From NCBI RefSeq assembly GCF_004346185.1, contig NZ_SMAI01000004.1, forward strand, positions 248,001 to 312,000: 64,000 nt of DNA. The letters run 5' to 3'. Source of the DNA: Aquabacter spiritensis. GTDB taxonomy: Bacteria; Pseudomonadota; Alphaproteobacteria; Rhizobiales; Xanthobacteraceae. Below, in pieces: positions 16,759 to 28,000 of this stretch (positions are counted from its first letter, which is position 1; each line of letters opens with the position of its first letter). The position numbers and the translations under genes are program-made. A model generated the notes under the pieces. The model saw only the letters and a program-made list of their open reading frames with translations, made no database searches and was not told the origin of the DNA.

Positions 16759-18987
16759 GTGACACGCCGCCTTTCCCGTCCTGCCGGTCTGCTCCTGCCC
16801 ATCGCCACGCTGGCACTTTTTCCGGAGATGGCCGAGGCGCAGCAGACCTCTTCTTCCTCCGCCGCGGTCGAATTGCCGGCCATCACCGTCTCGTCCGCCA
16901 GCCCGGTCGTCGCCTCCGACGGCGGTGCGGCGGCGTTCTGGAATTACGGCTCCTTCTCCTTCGTCACCGGCGCGTTCGTGCCCGTCACGGTGGTCGGCCA
17001 GAGGCAGATCGAGCTCAACCCCACCTACACGCTGGGCGACGTGCTGTTCACCCAGCCGGGCATCACGTCGAGCACGTTCGCGCCCGGCGCCAGCCGGCCG
17101 ATCATTCGCGGCCTCGACAGTTTCCGCGTGAAGATGGCGGAGGACGGCATCGATGCCCTGGACGTCTCGACGCTCGGTGAAGACCATGCCGTGCCGATCG
17201 ATCCGTTGTCGACGCAGCGCATCGAGGTGATCCGCGGCCCGGCCACGCTGCGCTACGGCTCCCAGGCCATCGGCGGCGTGGTCAATGCCGAGAACAACCG
17301 CATCCCGACCGAGCTGACCGGCGACGGTTACCGCGTCATGATGCAGGGGGCGGGCACAACGGTCGATCGCGGGCTCGAGGGCGCCGCCAGCATCGACGCC
17401 CGGCAGGGCGCGGTCGCCTTCCATGCCGATGCTTTCGGCCGCACGGCGTCCGACTATTCGATCCCCGGCGGCGGTGTTCAGCCCAATTCCTTCGTGCGCA
17501 CCGAGGGGCAGTCGGTCGGCCTCACCTATAATTTCGATCAGGGCTATATCGGCACCGCGCTCGTGCGCTTCGCCTCGAATTACGGCATTCCCGGCGGCGA
17601 GGAAGCCGCGCTCCAGACCAATATCGACATGGAGCAGATCAAATGGCTCACCAAGGGCGAATTCCGTCCGCTCTCGGGTCCGGTCGAGGCGGTGCGCTTC
17701 TGGACCGGCCTCTCCCGCTATCACCACAATGAACTCGGTCTTCCGCATCAGCACGAGGACGAAGACGACCACGATCACGAAGACGGCGAGGAGCACGCCG
17801 AGCACGAGGAGGAATTCGACCCGCTCGGCACTGCCCAGCGGGTCCACGGCACCTTCAACAGCAAGGCGTTCGAGGGCCGGGTCGAGATCCAGCACGTGCC
17901 GTTCGCGACCGCGTTCGGCGTCTCCCGCGGGGCCCTCGGCTTCCAGATCAATTACGACGATCTCGATACGTTCGGCGAGGCGCGCGAATTCCTCGCGCCG
18001 GCGCGCACCTTCATCGCAGCATCCTATCTGTTCGAAGAGGTGGAGATCACGCCGTCGACCCGCTTCCAGGCGGCTGGACGCATCGAGACGGTGCGCATCA
18101 ACGGCGCAGCCGGCGACATCCCGGACACCTATCTGCCGCCGCCGGACGACCTGACGACGACGCCCGCCGAGCGGTCCTTCGTGCCGGTCAGCGTTTCGCT
18201 CGGCCTGCTCCAGGATCTCGCCCTCGGCATCACCGGGCGCCTCACCGCGCAATATGTCGAGCGCGCGCCCTCGGCCCTGGAGCTGTATTCCAAGGGCGCG
18301 CACCATGCGACCGGCACCTTCGACATCGGCAATCCGGATCTCAACACCGAAGGCGCGGCAAGCTTCGAGATCGGGTTTGCGCGGACCGAGGGCGCTTTGC
18401 GCTTCGATGCCAGCGCCTATTACACGCGGTTCGACGGCTTCATCTACAAGCAGCTCACCGGCGTCACCTGCGACGAGGCGTTCGCCTCCTGCGGCATCGA
18501 GGACGGCGAATTCCAGCAGATCGTCTACAACCAACGCAACGCGACCTTCTACGGCGCCGAGGTCAAGGCCCAATACGATGTGGGTGAACTCGCCTCTGGA
18601 ATTTGGGGTGTCGAGGGGCAATACGATTTCGTCCACGCGACCTTTTCGGACGGCTCCTATGTGCCGCGCATGCCGCCCCACCGGCTCGGCGGCGGGCTCT
18701 ATTGGGGCGACGGCGCGTTTGCGGCGCGGGTCAATCTCCTGCACGCCTTCGCCCAGGACGACGTGGCCGCGTTCGAGAACACCACGCCCGGCTACAATCT
18801 CCTCAATGCCGAGCTGAGCTACAGCCGTGCCGTCGGCACGCTCGGCCTCAATCCGGTGGTCCTGACCGTGGGGCTGACCGGCACCAATCTGCTCGATGCC
18901 GACATCCGCAACTCGGCCTCCTTCAAGAGCGAGGAGGTCCTGCTGCCCGGCCGAAACCTGCGCGGCTTCGCGAAGGTGACCTTCTGA
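16759..18987 (+). CDS. TonB-dependent outer-membrane receptor with His-rich loop, ZnuD-like (zinc uptake)
   Basis: Outer-membrane receptor of 742 residues. An N-terminal signal peptide ends near MAEAQQ; a plug domain follows ([40 protein letters not shown]), then a 22-strand-type barrel ending in the aromatic residue F (LRGFAKVTF). A strongly acidic, His-rich stretch lies at about residues 330-352 (starts [20 protein letters not shown]), as in the zinc-capturing loops of ZnuD receptors. GTG 16759 is preceded by AGAGGG. It lies behind two Zur-like boxes and overlaps the gene for a COG0523 GTPase, which supports zinc starvation as the trigger. Zinc specificity is inference; nickel or cobalt cannot be excluded from sequence alone. 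Confidence 0.87.
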   Translation: MTRRLSRPAGLLLPIATLALFPEMAEAQQTSSSSAAVELPAITVSSASPVVASDGGAAAFWNYGSFSFVTGAFVPVTVVGQRQIELNPTYTLGDVLFTQPGITSSTFAPGASRPIIRGLDSFRVKMAEDGIDALDVSTLGEDHAVPIDPLSTQRIEVIRGPATLRYGSQAIGGVVNAENNRIPTELTGDGYRVMMQGAGTTVDRGLEGAASIDARQGAVAFHADAFGRTASDYSIPGGGVQPNSFVRTEGQSVGLTYNFDQGYIGTALVRFASNYGIPGGEEAALQTNIDMEQIKWLTKGEFRPLSGPVEAVRFWTGLSRYHHNELGLPHQHEDEDDHDHEDGEEHAEHEEEFDPLGTAQRVHGTFNSKAFEGRVEIQHVPFATAFGVSRGALGFQINYDDLDTFGEAREFLAPARTFIAASYLFEEVEITPSTRFQAAGRIETVRINGAAGDIPDTYLPPPDDLTTTPAERSFVPVSVSLGLLQDLALGITGRLTAQYVERAPSALELYSKGAHHATGTFDIGNPDLNTEGAASFEIGFARTEGALRFDASAYYTRFDGFIYKQLTGVTCDEAFASCGIEDGEFQQIVYNQRNATFYGAEVKAQYDVGELASGIWGVEGQYDFVHATFSDGSYVPRMPPHRLGGGLYWGDGAFAARVNLLHAFAQDDVAAFENTTPGYNLLNAELSYSRAVGTLGLNPVVLTVGLTGTNLLDADIRNSASFKSEEVLLPGRNLRGFAKVTF

Positions 18988-20240
18988 TGTCCGTGAACGA
19001 CCCAACCTCCGGAGTGGCATCCATGCCCGATGCGCGACTGCCCGTCACCGTCCTGTCCGGCTTTCTCGGGGCCGGCAAGACCACGCTCCTCAATCACATC
19101 CTCGCCAATCGCGACGGCCTGCGCGTCGCGGTGATCGTCAACGACATGTCCGAGGTGAACATCGACGCCGAACTGGTGCGGGCCGGGGACGCCAATCTCT
19201 CCCAGACCGAGGAAAAGCTGGTGGAGATGACGAATGGCTGCATCTGCTGCACGCTGCGCGACGACCTTCTGACCGAGGTGCGCCGGCTCGCCGGCGAGGG
19301 GCGTTTCGATTATCTTTTGATCGAATCCACCGGGATCGCCGAGCCGCTGCCGGTGGCCGCGACTTTCGACTTCCGCGACGAGGACGGGGTTTCGCTCTCC
19401 GACGTCGCCCGGCTGGACACGATGGTCACGGTGGTGGACGCCGCCCAATTGCTCGCGGATTTCGCCAGCCGCGATTTCCTTGCCGATCGCGGCGAAACCG
19501 CCGGCGAGGATGATGCGCGCACCTTGGTCGATCTGATCACGGACCAGATCGAATTCGCCGACGTCATCGTCCTCAACAAGATTTCCGAAGTCGCGCCGCA
19601 GCGTCTCGCCGACGTGCGCGGCGTGATCAAGGCGCTGAATCCGGACGCGGAACTGATCGAGACGGACCATGCCCGGGTGCCGCTGCGCCGGGTGCTCGGA
19701 ACCGGCCGCTTCGACTTCGAGAAGGCCAGCCAGCATCCGGTCTGGTTCAAGGAATTGAACGGTTTCCGCGACCACGTGCCGGAGACCGAGGAATACGGCG
19801 TCTCGAGCTTCGTCTACCGGGCCCGCCGGCCCTTCCATCCCGAGCGGTTCAATGCCTTCCTCGCCAAGACCTGGCCCGGTCTCGTGCGCGCCAAGGGCCT
19901 GTTCTGGCTGGCGACGCGTCCCCACAGGGTCGGCGAGATGAGCCTTGCTGGTGCGATCTGCCAGACCGGAACGATCGGACGCTGGTGGGCGAGCGTGCCG
20001 CCCGAGCACTGGCCGACCCAGCCCGACTGGCGCTCCTGGCTGCGCGCCCATTGGATGCCGGGCTATGGCGACCGCCGGCAGGAACTGGTCTTCATCGGCA
20101 TGGCGTTGGACGAGGCGGCGATCCGCGCCGCGCTCGACGCCTGTCTGGTCGGCCCGACCGATCCGCGCCGCTTCGATCCGGCCGCCCTCAAGCACCTGCC
20201 GGACCCCTTCCCGAGCTGGGAGGCGAGCGCGGTGGCCTGA
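18987..20240 (+). CDS. zigA: COG0523/CobW-family GTP-binding metallochaperone, ZigA-like
   Basis: Cytosolic G3E-family GTPase of 417 residues, thought in this subfamily to deliver zinc to client proteins during scarcity. Walker A is GFLGAGKTT (residues 25-33), and the metal-binding CxCC motif is C85-I-C-C88 in [25 protein letters not shown], a modified NKxD element (VLNKIS) and a C-terminal CobW_C domain follow. The stretch [13 protein letters not shown] is typical of the ZigA group. Its ATG overlaps the TGA of the receptor gene by one base, so the two are co-translated. The product should therefore respond to the same Zur-like boxes. Nitrile-hydratase activators also belong to COG0523, but no such enzyme is nearby. 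Confidence 0.85.
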   Translation: MSVNDPTSGVASMPDARLPVTVLSGFLGAGKTTLLNHILANRDGLRVAVIVNDMSEVNIDAELVRAGDANLSQTEEKLVEMTNGCICCTLRDDLLTEVRRLAGEGRFDYLLIESTGIAEPLPVAATFDFRDEDGVSLSDVARLDTMVTVVDAAQLLADFASRDFLADRGETAGEDDARTLVDLITDQIEFADVIVLNKISEVAPQRLADVRGVIKALNPDAELIETDHARVPLRRVLGTGRFDFEKASQHPVWFKELNGFRDHVPETEEYGVSSFVYRARRPFHPERFNAFLAKTWPGLVRAKGLFWLATRPHRVGEMSLAGAICQTGTIGRWWASVPPEHWPTQPDWRSWLRAHWMPGYGDRRQELVFIGMALDEAAIRAALDACLVGPTDPRRFDPAALKHLPDPFPSWEASAVA

Positions 20241-20343
20241 GGGGCGCGGCTTTCCGCGCGTCCGGCTGAACAAGCGCGCAATGCTCAGGCAAGCCTTGTC
20301 GGCACAGTACGGATCCGATGCGCCCGTCATCCGGAGCCCGGGA

Positions 20344-21825
20344 ATGTTGTTTCACAGTCACAAGGACGCGCACCTCACGCTTGATGCGCTCGACCGCTCT
20401 CTGGCCGTCATCGAATTCTCGCCAAGTGGGAAGGTTCTGCATGCGAATGCGAATTTTCTCGGGCTTCTGGGGTTTCGCTTGGACGAGGTGGTCGGCCACC
20501 ACCACGGCATGTTCGTGCTGCCGGAGGAGCGCGCGAGCGAGGGGTACCGGCGCTTCTGGGACGATCTGCGCAAGGGCGAATACAAATCGGCGGAGTTCCG
20601 CCGGGTCGGAAAGGACGGCCGGGAAGTCTGGATCCAGGCCACCTACAATCCTCTCATGAGGGGCGGCCAGGTGGCGAAAGTGGTCAAGCTGGCCGCCGAC
20701 GTCACGGCCCGTAAACGTGCCCAGGCAGAGTTCGAAAGCCAGATCAGAGCGATCGACAAATCGCAGGCGATCATCCAGTTCGACTTGACGGGCATCGTCC
20801 TCGACGCCAACGCCAATTTTCTGAACGCGGTCGGCTACGCCCGCGACGAAATCGTCGGGCGGCATCATTCCCTATTCGTCGCGCCCGAAGAGCGGGACAG
20901 CCCCGATTATCGCGCATTCTGGCAAAAGCTCGCCCACGGAGAGTTTCAGGCCGCCGAGTATCGGCGGATCGGGAAGGGCGGAAAGGAGGTCTGGATTCAG
21001 GCCTCCTACAATCCGGTCCACGATGCCGCAGGCCGTCTGGTGAAGGTCATCAAGTTTGCGACGGACACGACGCCACAGGTGCGCGATCGCCGTCGCCGCG
21101 AGGAGGTCCAAAGAGCCATCGACGCCGATCTCGGACGGATCTCCTCGGAAATCTCCGACGCCAGCCGCCGGGCTGCCGACGCGGTCCGCGCGACCGGCGT
21201 CACCTCATCGAGCGTCGAGGCGGTGGCGGCCGGGGCCAGGCATTTGTCGACGTCGGTCAATCAGATCAGCACTCAGGTCAACACCGCTCTGGAACTGTCC
21301 CGCGAAGCCGTCGAGGAGGGCGAGCGGACCCGGGCGGTGATCGGCGGCCTGGCCGAGGCGGCGGGGCATATCGGCACCGTCGTCGACCTCATCACCAGCA
21401 TCGCGTCGCAGACCAACCTTCTCGCGCTCAATGCGACGATCGAAGCGGCACGGGCGGGCGATGCGGGCCGAGGCTTTTCGGTCGTCGCAAGCGAGGTGAA
21501 GAGCCTCTCCGCCCAAACCGCCAGGGCCACCGGCGACATCGCGACCCAGATCGCCGCTGTTCAGACCCGGACGGAACAGACGGTCGCGGCGCTCAAGGCG
21601 ATCGCCGAGCGGATCGGCGGGTTGAACTCGGTCTCGGCGACCATCGCCACCGCCATGGACGATCAGGCCGCCATGGCCCGCGACATTTCCCAAGGCATGC
21701 ACGCGGCAGCGCAGGGCGTGCAGACCATCCGGCACAATATGAGCGCGATCGCCGACTCCACCGAGCAGGTCGAGCAGGCGACCCGGCAGGTGCGGGAAAC
21801 CTCGCGCCTGATCGCTTCCGCGTGA
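20344..21825 (+). CDS. Soluble methyl-accepting chemotaxis protein with two PAS domains
   Basis: Chemoreceptor of 493 residues with no membrane-spanning segment. Two tandem PAS domains (about residues 12-125 and 135-250) are near copies: [20 protein letters not shown] and [20 protein letters not shown], each followed by VGHHHGMFV or VGRHHSLFV and by [15 protein letters not shown] or [15 protein letters not shown]. The MCP signalling coiled coil follows, with the conserved hairpin tip [20 protein letters not shown]. The PAS copies may bind haem or FAD, as in aerotaxis-type receptors, but I cannot tell which. ATG 20344 is chosen because homologues begin just before this PAS domain; ATG 20281 is in frame. 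No other chemotaxis genes are in the window. Confidence 0.9.
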   Translation: MLFHSHKDAHLTLDALDRSLAVIEFSPSGKVLHANANFLGLLGFRLDEVVGHHHGMFVLPEERASEGYRRFWDDLRKGEYKSAEFRRVGKDGREVWIQATYNPLMRGGQVAKVVKLAADVTARKRAQAEFESQIRAIDKSQAIIQFDLTGIVLDANANFLNAVGYARDEIVGRHHSLFVAPEERDSPDYRAFWQKLAHGEFQAAEYRRIGKGGKEVWIQASYNPVHDAAGRLVKVIKFATDTTPQVRDRRRREEVQRAIDADLGRISSEISDASRRAADAVRATGVTSSSVEAVAAGARHLSTSVNQISTQVNTALELSREAVEEGERTRAVIGGLAEAAGHIGTVVDLITSIASQTNLLALNATIEAARAGDAGRGFSVVASEVKSLSAQTARATGDIATQIAAVQTRTEQTVAALKAIAERIGGLNSVSATIATAMDDQAAMARDISQGMHAAAQGVQTIRHNMSAIADSTEQVEQATRQVRETSRLIASA

Positions 21826-22057
21826 GCCTGCCGACCCCGATCTGATGCTCTGACGGACAATCGCCCGAACAAGCCGGTGGCCCGGGCGCGGGCGCGCGTC
21901 CGGGGTCGGAAAATGCTGCAACGCCATACCAAAAATAGCCGTTGCCTTGGCCTCGTGCTGCAGGCAGCGTGCGAGCGAATGTCTCTTCCACCGAATGACC
22001 GTCGCCAATTCATCTCGTTTTTCAGTGAGTTGTGCGCGGAAGCCAAAGGCCGTCTCG

Positions 22058-25000
22058 ATGTTGCCCAAGGGATATGTTCCTGGTCGCGATCACTGCCTCG
22101 GACGCCGGATCACGGCGCTGCTGAGCTGCGTCTCCGCCCTCGTTTTCGCGGTTCCAGCGCTCGCCCAGACCAGCAACGCCACGATCGGTCCGGACTATGT
22201 GTACAAAGACCAGCAGGCTGGCAGCAATGGCAGCGGCGGCTATGGATGCCCGGACAGCAATGGGTACGAGGCGAATGTCGGCGGCGGACATTCGGGCAGT
22301 GACGGCCCGTCGGTTACGGAAACCTATACTGACACTCTGAGCGCCGGATCGTCCTATGGCGGAACCTTCGCGCTGGCCGGCAGCACCGGCGGCAATGGCG
22401 GCGGCGGCGGCAACAGCAACAATGCGACGCTGTGCCTCGACGGCGGCGCGATCAATGGCGGCAACGGCGCCACCGGCAGCAATGGCGGCACGGTCACCAT
22501 CACCACCCAGGGCGGCTCCGGCAACACCTTCTCGGGGACCGGCATCGTCGTCTACAGCAAAGGCGGGGACGGCGGCGCGGGAGGCTTCTCGAAGACCGAC
22601 AACGGCTATGGCGGGTCCGGCGGCGGCGGCGGCGTCGGTGGAACGGCGCAACTGACCAATTCGGTCACGATCACCACGACCTCGACCGGAGCCGCCGGTA
22701 TCGCCGTGCTGAGCATCGGCGGCAATGGCGGGTCCGGCGGCTCGGGGGGCACCGGCGGCAATGGCGGCTCGGGCGGCTCGGGCGGCGTCGGCGGCGCGGT
22801 GATCGTCTCGAATTCCGGTGCGATCAACGCGGAACAATCGATCCCGATCTATGCCGAGAGCGTCGGCGGCGTCGGCGCGGGTGGCGGCAGCGGCGGCGGC
22901 AGCTATTGGATCTTCGGCGGCGGCGGCAGCGGCGGCGGCGGCGGCTACGGCGCCGGCGCCGGCACCGTTTCGGTCACCAATTCGGGCAGCCTCACCTCCT
23001 ATTGGCTCGGAACGCGCGGCATCGAGGCGCAGTCCGTCGGCGGCGGCGGCGGCGATGCGGGGATTTCCACCGGCCTGAACGCGCTCGGCGCCAATGGTGG
23101 ACCGGCCGGCGACGGCAGCTCGGTCTCGGTGACGAATACCGGCACCATCAATCTCACCAACGGCTCGTCCATCGGCATCGCGGCGCAGTCGGTCGGCGGG
23201 GCGGGGGGCGCCGGCGGCATGGCCTTCAGCGGCGGCATCACCGCGACCATCATCGGCGGCACGGACACCGGCGGCGACGGTGGCGGCGGCGGCAATGCCG
23301 GGGCCGTTCAGGTCACCAATTCTGGCCAAATCTGTACCGGCAATTCCTGCAATGGCGGCGCGCCCGCCAGCAGCGCCGGCGGCGCGATGGGCATTCAGGC
23401 GCAGTCGATCGGCGGCGGCGGCGGCACCGGCGGCTTCGGTGTCGCCACGTCCGACATCGGCGCCTCCTTCGCGCTCGGCGGCGGCGGCGGCAATGGCGGC
23501 ACGCCGGGAACCGTGTTCGTCGTGAACACCGGCACGATCTCGACCCAGGAAATAAATTCCGCCGGCATTCTCGCCCAGTCGATCGGCGGCGGCGGCGGCG
23601 CGGCGGGCGGCGCACTCTCGCTCTCTTTGTCCTCGGTGGCGGGGGTGGCGATCAGCCATGGCGGCTCCGGCGGCTCCGGCGGTTCGGGCGCCAATGTCGG
23701 CGTCAACTGCACCAGCGGCGCGGCGTCGAGCGGATACGGTTCGGCGTGCACCACGTCCGGCACCCCCATGCTGTCCGCCCTGTCCGGCGGCACGATCTCC
23801 ACCAACGGAACCGGATCGGCCGGCATCCTCGCCCAATCGCTCGGCGGCGGCGGCGGCACGGGCGGCTATGCGGCCGCCTTGTCGGGCGGCACCGCGGCCG
23901 CCTTCTCCTTCTCGGTCGGCGGGTCCGGCGGGTCCGGCGGCTGGGGCGGCAACGCCTATGCCGGTTCCGGCGGGCTGGATGTGACGACCGGCGGATCGGA
24001 TTCGCCCGGCATCGTCGCGCAATCGATCGGCGGCGGCGGCGGCAATGGCGGCAGCACGATTTCGGGCAGCATCGCCGAAGGCGCCTCGATCGCCATCGCG
24101 GTGGGCGGGAGCGGCGGCACGGGCGGTGCCGGCGCCATGGCGACGACGGAAAATACCGGCGGCAACATCACGACGACCGGCGACCGGTCCCCGGGCCTCG
24201 TCGCGCAGTCGATCGGCGGCGGCGGCGGCAATGGCGGCGCGGCGATCACCGCCAGCGCCAGCGGCATCGTCTCCGTCAATCTCGCGCTCGGCGGGTCGGG
24301 CAGCACCGGCGGCACCGGCGGCTGGGCCTATGCCTTCAACAAGACCGGAACCGGCGCTGCCGGCTCCGGCACGATCTCGACGTCGGGCTATCAATCGAGC
24401 GCGATCGTCGCGCAATCGATCGGCGGCGGCGGCGGCAATGGCGGTTACACCGCGTCCGCCACTTTGTCGCTGGGCGACACGCTCGGCGCCAGCATCGGCG
24501 GCTCCGGCGGCAGCGGAAACTATGCCAATACGGTCGAAGTCACCAATAGCGGCGGCACCCTGACCGCCTCCGGCGGCGGTGCCGCGGTCATTCTGGCGCA
24601 GTCGATCGGCGGCGGCGGCGGGAATGGCGGCTTCGTTACGGGTGGGGACGTCGCGCTGTCGGGCTCGACCAGCCTGAGCGTCGGCGGCGCGGGTGGCTCC
24701 GGGGCGTCCGGCGGCAGCGTCACGGTCAACAATTACGCCAGCATCACGACGCCGACCCAGGTGACCGTCACGACGACCACCGAAGTTGCGACCACGACGA
24801 CGGAAGACCAGAAGGTCCTGGTCGGGTATGATATGGTGCAGGTCTGCGATCCCTATCCGTTCTGCTATTACGAACAGGAGCCGGTTTACGAGACCATCCC
24901 CGTCACGGTGACGACCTATACGCCCGTCACCACGACCCAGACTCTGGCGAGCGGCGCGGCGACCTACGGCAACGCGCCCGGCATCCTCGCGCAGTCGATC

Positions 25001-28000
25001 GGCGGCGGCGGCGGCGCGGGCGGGTTCGCGGCGACGGGCGCGATCACCGGCGACTACGCCGCCAATCTGGCGGTGGGCGGTGGCGGCGGCACCGGCGGCG
25101 GCGCCGGCAGCGTGACCATCTACAACAGCGCCGCGGTCTCCTTGGTCGGTCCGCTCTCGGGCGGCCTCATCGCGCAGTCCCTCGGCGGTTCGGGTGGCAC
25201 CGGCGGCTTCGCCGTGGCGGGCAGCCTGTCCTCCGGGGTCAGCGCCAATGCCACGATGGGCGGTGGTGGGGGAACCGGCGGATCGTCCGGGGCCGTGACC
25301 ATCACCCATCTCAATGGCGGGATCTCGACGGCCGGCAACCAGTCCCCGGCCATTCTTGCGCAATCCATGGGCGGCGCGGGTGGCACCGGCGGCTGGGACA
25401 TTGCCGGGTCGCTCGGCTCCGCGGCCGCGGCCGCGGTCGGCATCGGCGGCCCGGGCGGCTCGGGTGGGGCGGTGACCGGCGCGGTCACGGTCTCGGCCAG
25501 CGGCACCCTGTCCACCAACGGCCTGCTCTCGCCGGGCATCATCGCCCAGTCGATCGGCGGCAGCGGCGGCAATGGCGGCTTCAGCGCGGCGGCGGCGGGA
25601 TCGGTGATCCTGGCATCGTCCGTCGCGATCGGCGGCACCGGCGGCGACGGCAGCTATTCCAACACCGTCTCGGTCACGGCGCAGGGTCAGATCATCACCT
25701 ATCAGTCGCAGTCGCCCGGCATTCTCGCGCAGTCGATCGGCGGGGCGGGCGGCAATGGCGGCTTCGCGCTCGCCGGGAGCGCGGCGACCGGTGGCGGGAA
25801 GGAGGCGGACGTCTCCGTCGGCGGCGGCAGCGCGACCGGCGGGGCCGGCGGGTCGGGCAGCAATGCGGGCGCGGTCGGCGTCACGGCGAGCAACATCCTG
25901 ACCGCCGGCTATCTGTCGGCGGGCATCATCGCGCAATCGATCGGCGGCACCGGCGGCAATGGCGGGTCGAGCCGCGCCTTCAGCCTTTCGGGAACGCCCG
26001 AGACCAGCGAGGGCGCCGCGGCCTCGGTCGCGATCGGCGGCAGCGGCGGCTGGGGCGGCCAAGGCGGCACCGTCGGCGTGACTCAGATCGGCACCATCCA
26101 GACCGGCGACAGCACCGGGCTCGGTTCCGATCTGGCGCCGGCCATCCTGGCGCAGTCGATCGGCGGCAATGGCGGCAATGGCGGCTCGGCGGATGCCAAT
26201 GCGATCGCGAGCACCGCGGCTGCAGCCGTCTCCATCGGCGGATCGGGGACCAATGGCGGGTCTGCCACGACCGTCACGGTCTACAGCAACCAGAACCTCA
26301 CGAGCGGAAGCCTGTCGACCAACGGCGCCCAGTCTCCCGCCATCCTCGCCCAGTCGATCGGCGGCGGCGGCGGCAATGGCGGCGCGGCGCAAACCACCGC
26401 GTCGAGCGATCAATACGGCGTCGGCGTTTCGGTCGGCGGCTGGGGCGCGGGCGGCGGCTCCGGCGGCGCGGTCGATGTCTATACCGGCGGCCAGCTGGTC
26501 ACGTTTGGTGCGAATTCCGCCGCCATCTTCGCCCAGTCGGTGGGCGGCGGCGGCGGCAATGGCGGCTCCGCCACGAACAACACGTCGGCCGGACAAGGCA
26601 GCGAGCTTCAGGGCGGCGTGACCTCCGTCGCCGGGGCCGGGGTCGCCAATACGGCGACGACCATCTCCACGGCGGCGTCGTCCTTCTCGTCGTCGAGTTC
26701 CAAGAGCAACAGCGCGTCCTCGGACCAGCCTGCGAACGGCATCGCCGCCTCGCTCGCGATCGGCGGAACGGCGGGCAAGGGCGGCTCCGGCAATGCCGTG
26801 AACATCACCTCCACCTCCGCCATCAAGACCTCCGGCGCCCTGTCGGACGGCATCTTCGCGCAATCGGTGGGCGGCGGCGGCGGCAATGGCGGCGCGGCCA
26901 GCACCAATGCGGACGGCAGCTCTTATGCCGCTTCGGTCAGCCTCGGCGGCGCAGCCGGCACGGGCGGCACCGGCGGTGTCCTCACCATCCTCGCGAGCGG
27001 CAGCATCCAGACGCTGGGCCAGCAATCGGTCGGCCTGTTCGCGCAATCGGTGGGCGGCGGCGGCGGCAGCGGCGGCTCGGCCTCCAGCACGACGACGGGC
27101 GGCCAGGCCGCGATCACGTTCGGGCTCGGCGGGCTCGGCGGCGACGGGGCCAGCGGCGGCGCGGTCACGGTCACCAGCGGCAGCAGCTCGACCGGCGGCT
27201 TCATCAATACGCTGGGTGCCGGCGCGGCCGGGCTGTTCGCGCAGTCTGTCGGCGGCGGCGGCGGCTCCGGCGGGTCGAGCACGGTTTCCGCGAGTTCGCC
27301 GGGCACCCAATCGAGCAGCGGATCGAGCGTGAGTTCGTCGACCGGCGCGGTCAGCGGCTCCGCCGGAACGAGCACGACCAATTCCAGCGCCGGCCAGAAG
27401 GACGGGCAGGGCGCGAGCCAGGCCGGCAGCAATGGCAGCAGCGGCAATAGTGGCGGCAACGCCCTCGCCATGTCGCTCGGCGGCTCGGCCGGCAGCGGCG
27501 GCACGGGCGGCACGGTGAGCGTCACCAATTATGCCGCCATCGTCACCGGCATTCCGCTCGCAGGGGCGAGTGGGCCGGTCGTCACCCCTGACAATTCGCC
27601 GGGCTTGTTCGCCCAGTCGGTCGGCGGCGGCGGCGGCTCCGGTGGCTCCAGCACCTCCAATGCGTCGGCGAACGAGCACAGCGCTTCGATCTCGCTCGGC
27701 GGCAACGGCAGCTCGGGCGGTTCCGGCGGCACTGTCACCGTGGCCACCGTCGGCACGCTTCAGACGCTCGGCAACAATTCCTCTGCCTTGTTCGCCCAAT
27801 CGGTCGGCGGCGGCGGCGGCAATGGCGGCTCCTCCTCGACGACCAGTTCGTCGGGCGGCACGGTCTCGATCGCCCTTGGTCTCGGCGGATCGGGCAGCGG
27901 GGGCGGCAGCGGCGGCACGGTCGCCGTCACCGTGAATCCGGCGGTGGACGAGGACACGCTCTCGGGGATCGTGACCGCGGGCACCACCTCCTACGGCATC

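Noticed and set aside
21831-21909. CCGACCCCG and CGGGGTCGG complementary sequences before the autotransporter gene
   Set aside because: Nine complementary bases separated by about 60 nt in GC-rich DNA are likely by chance, and the loop is too long for a terminator.
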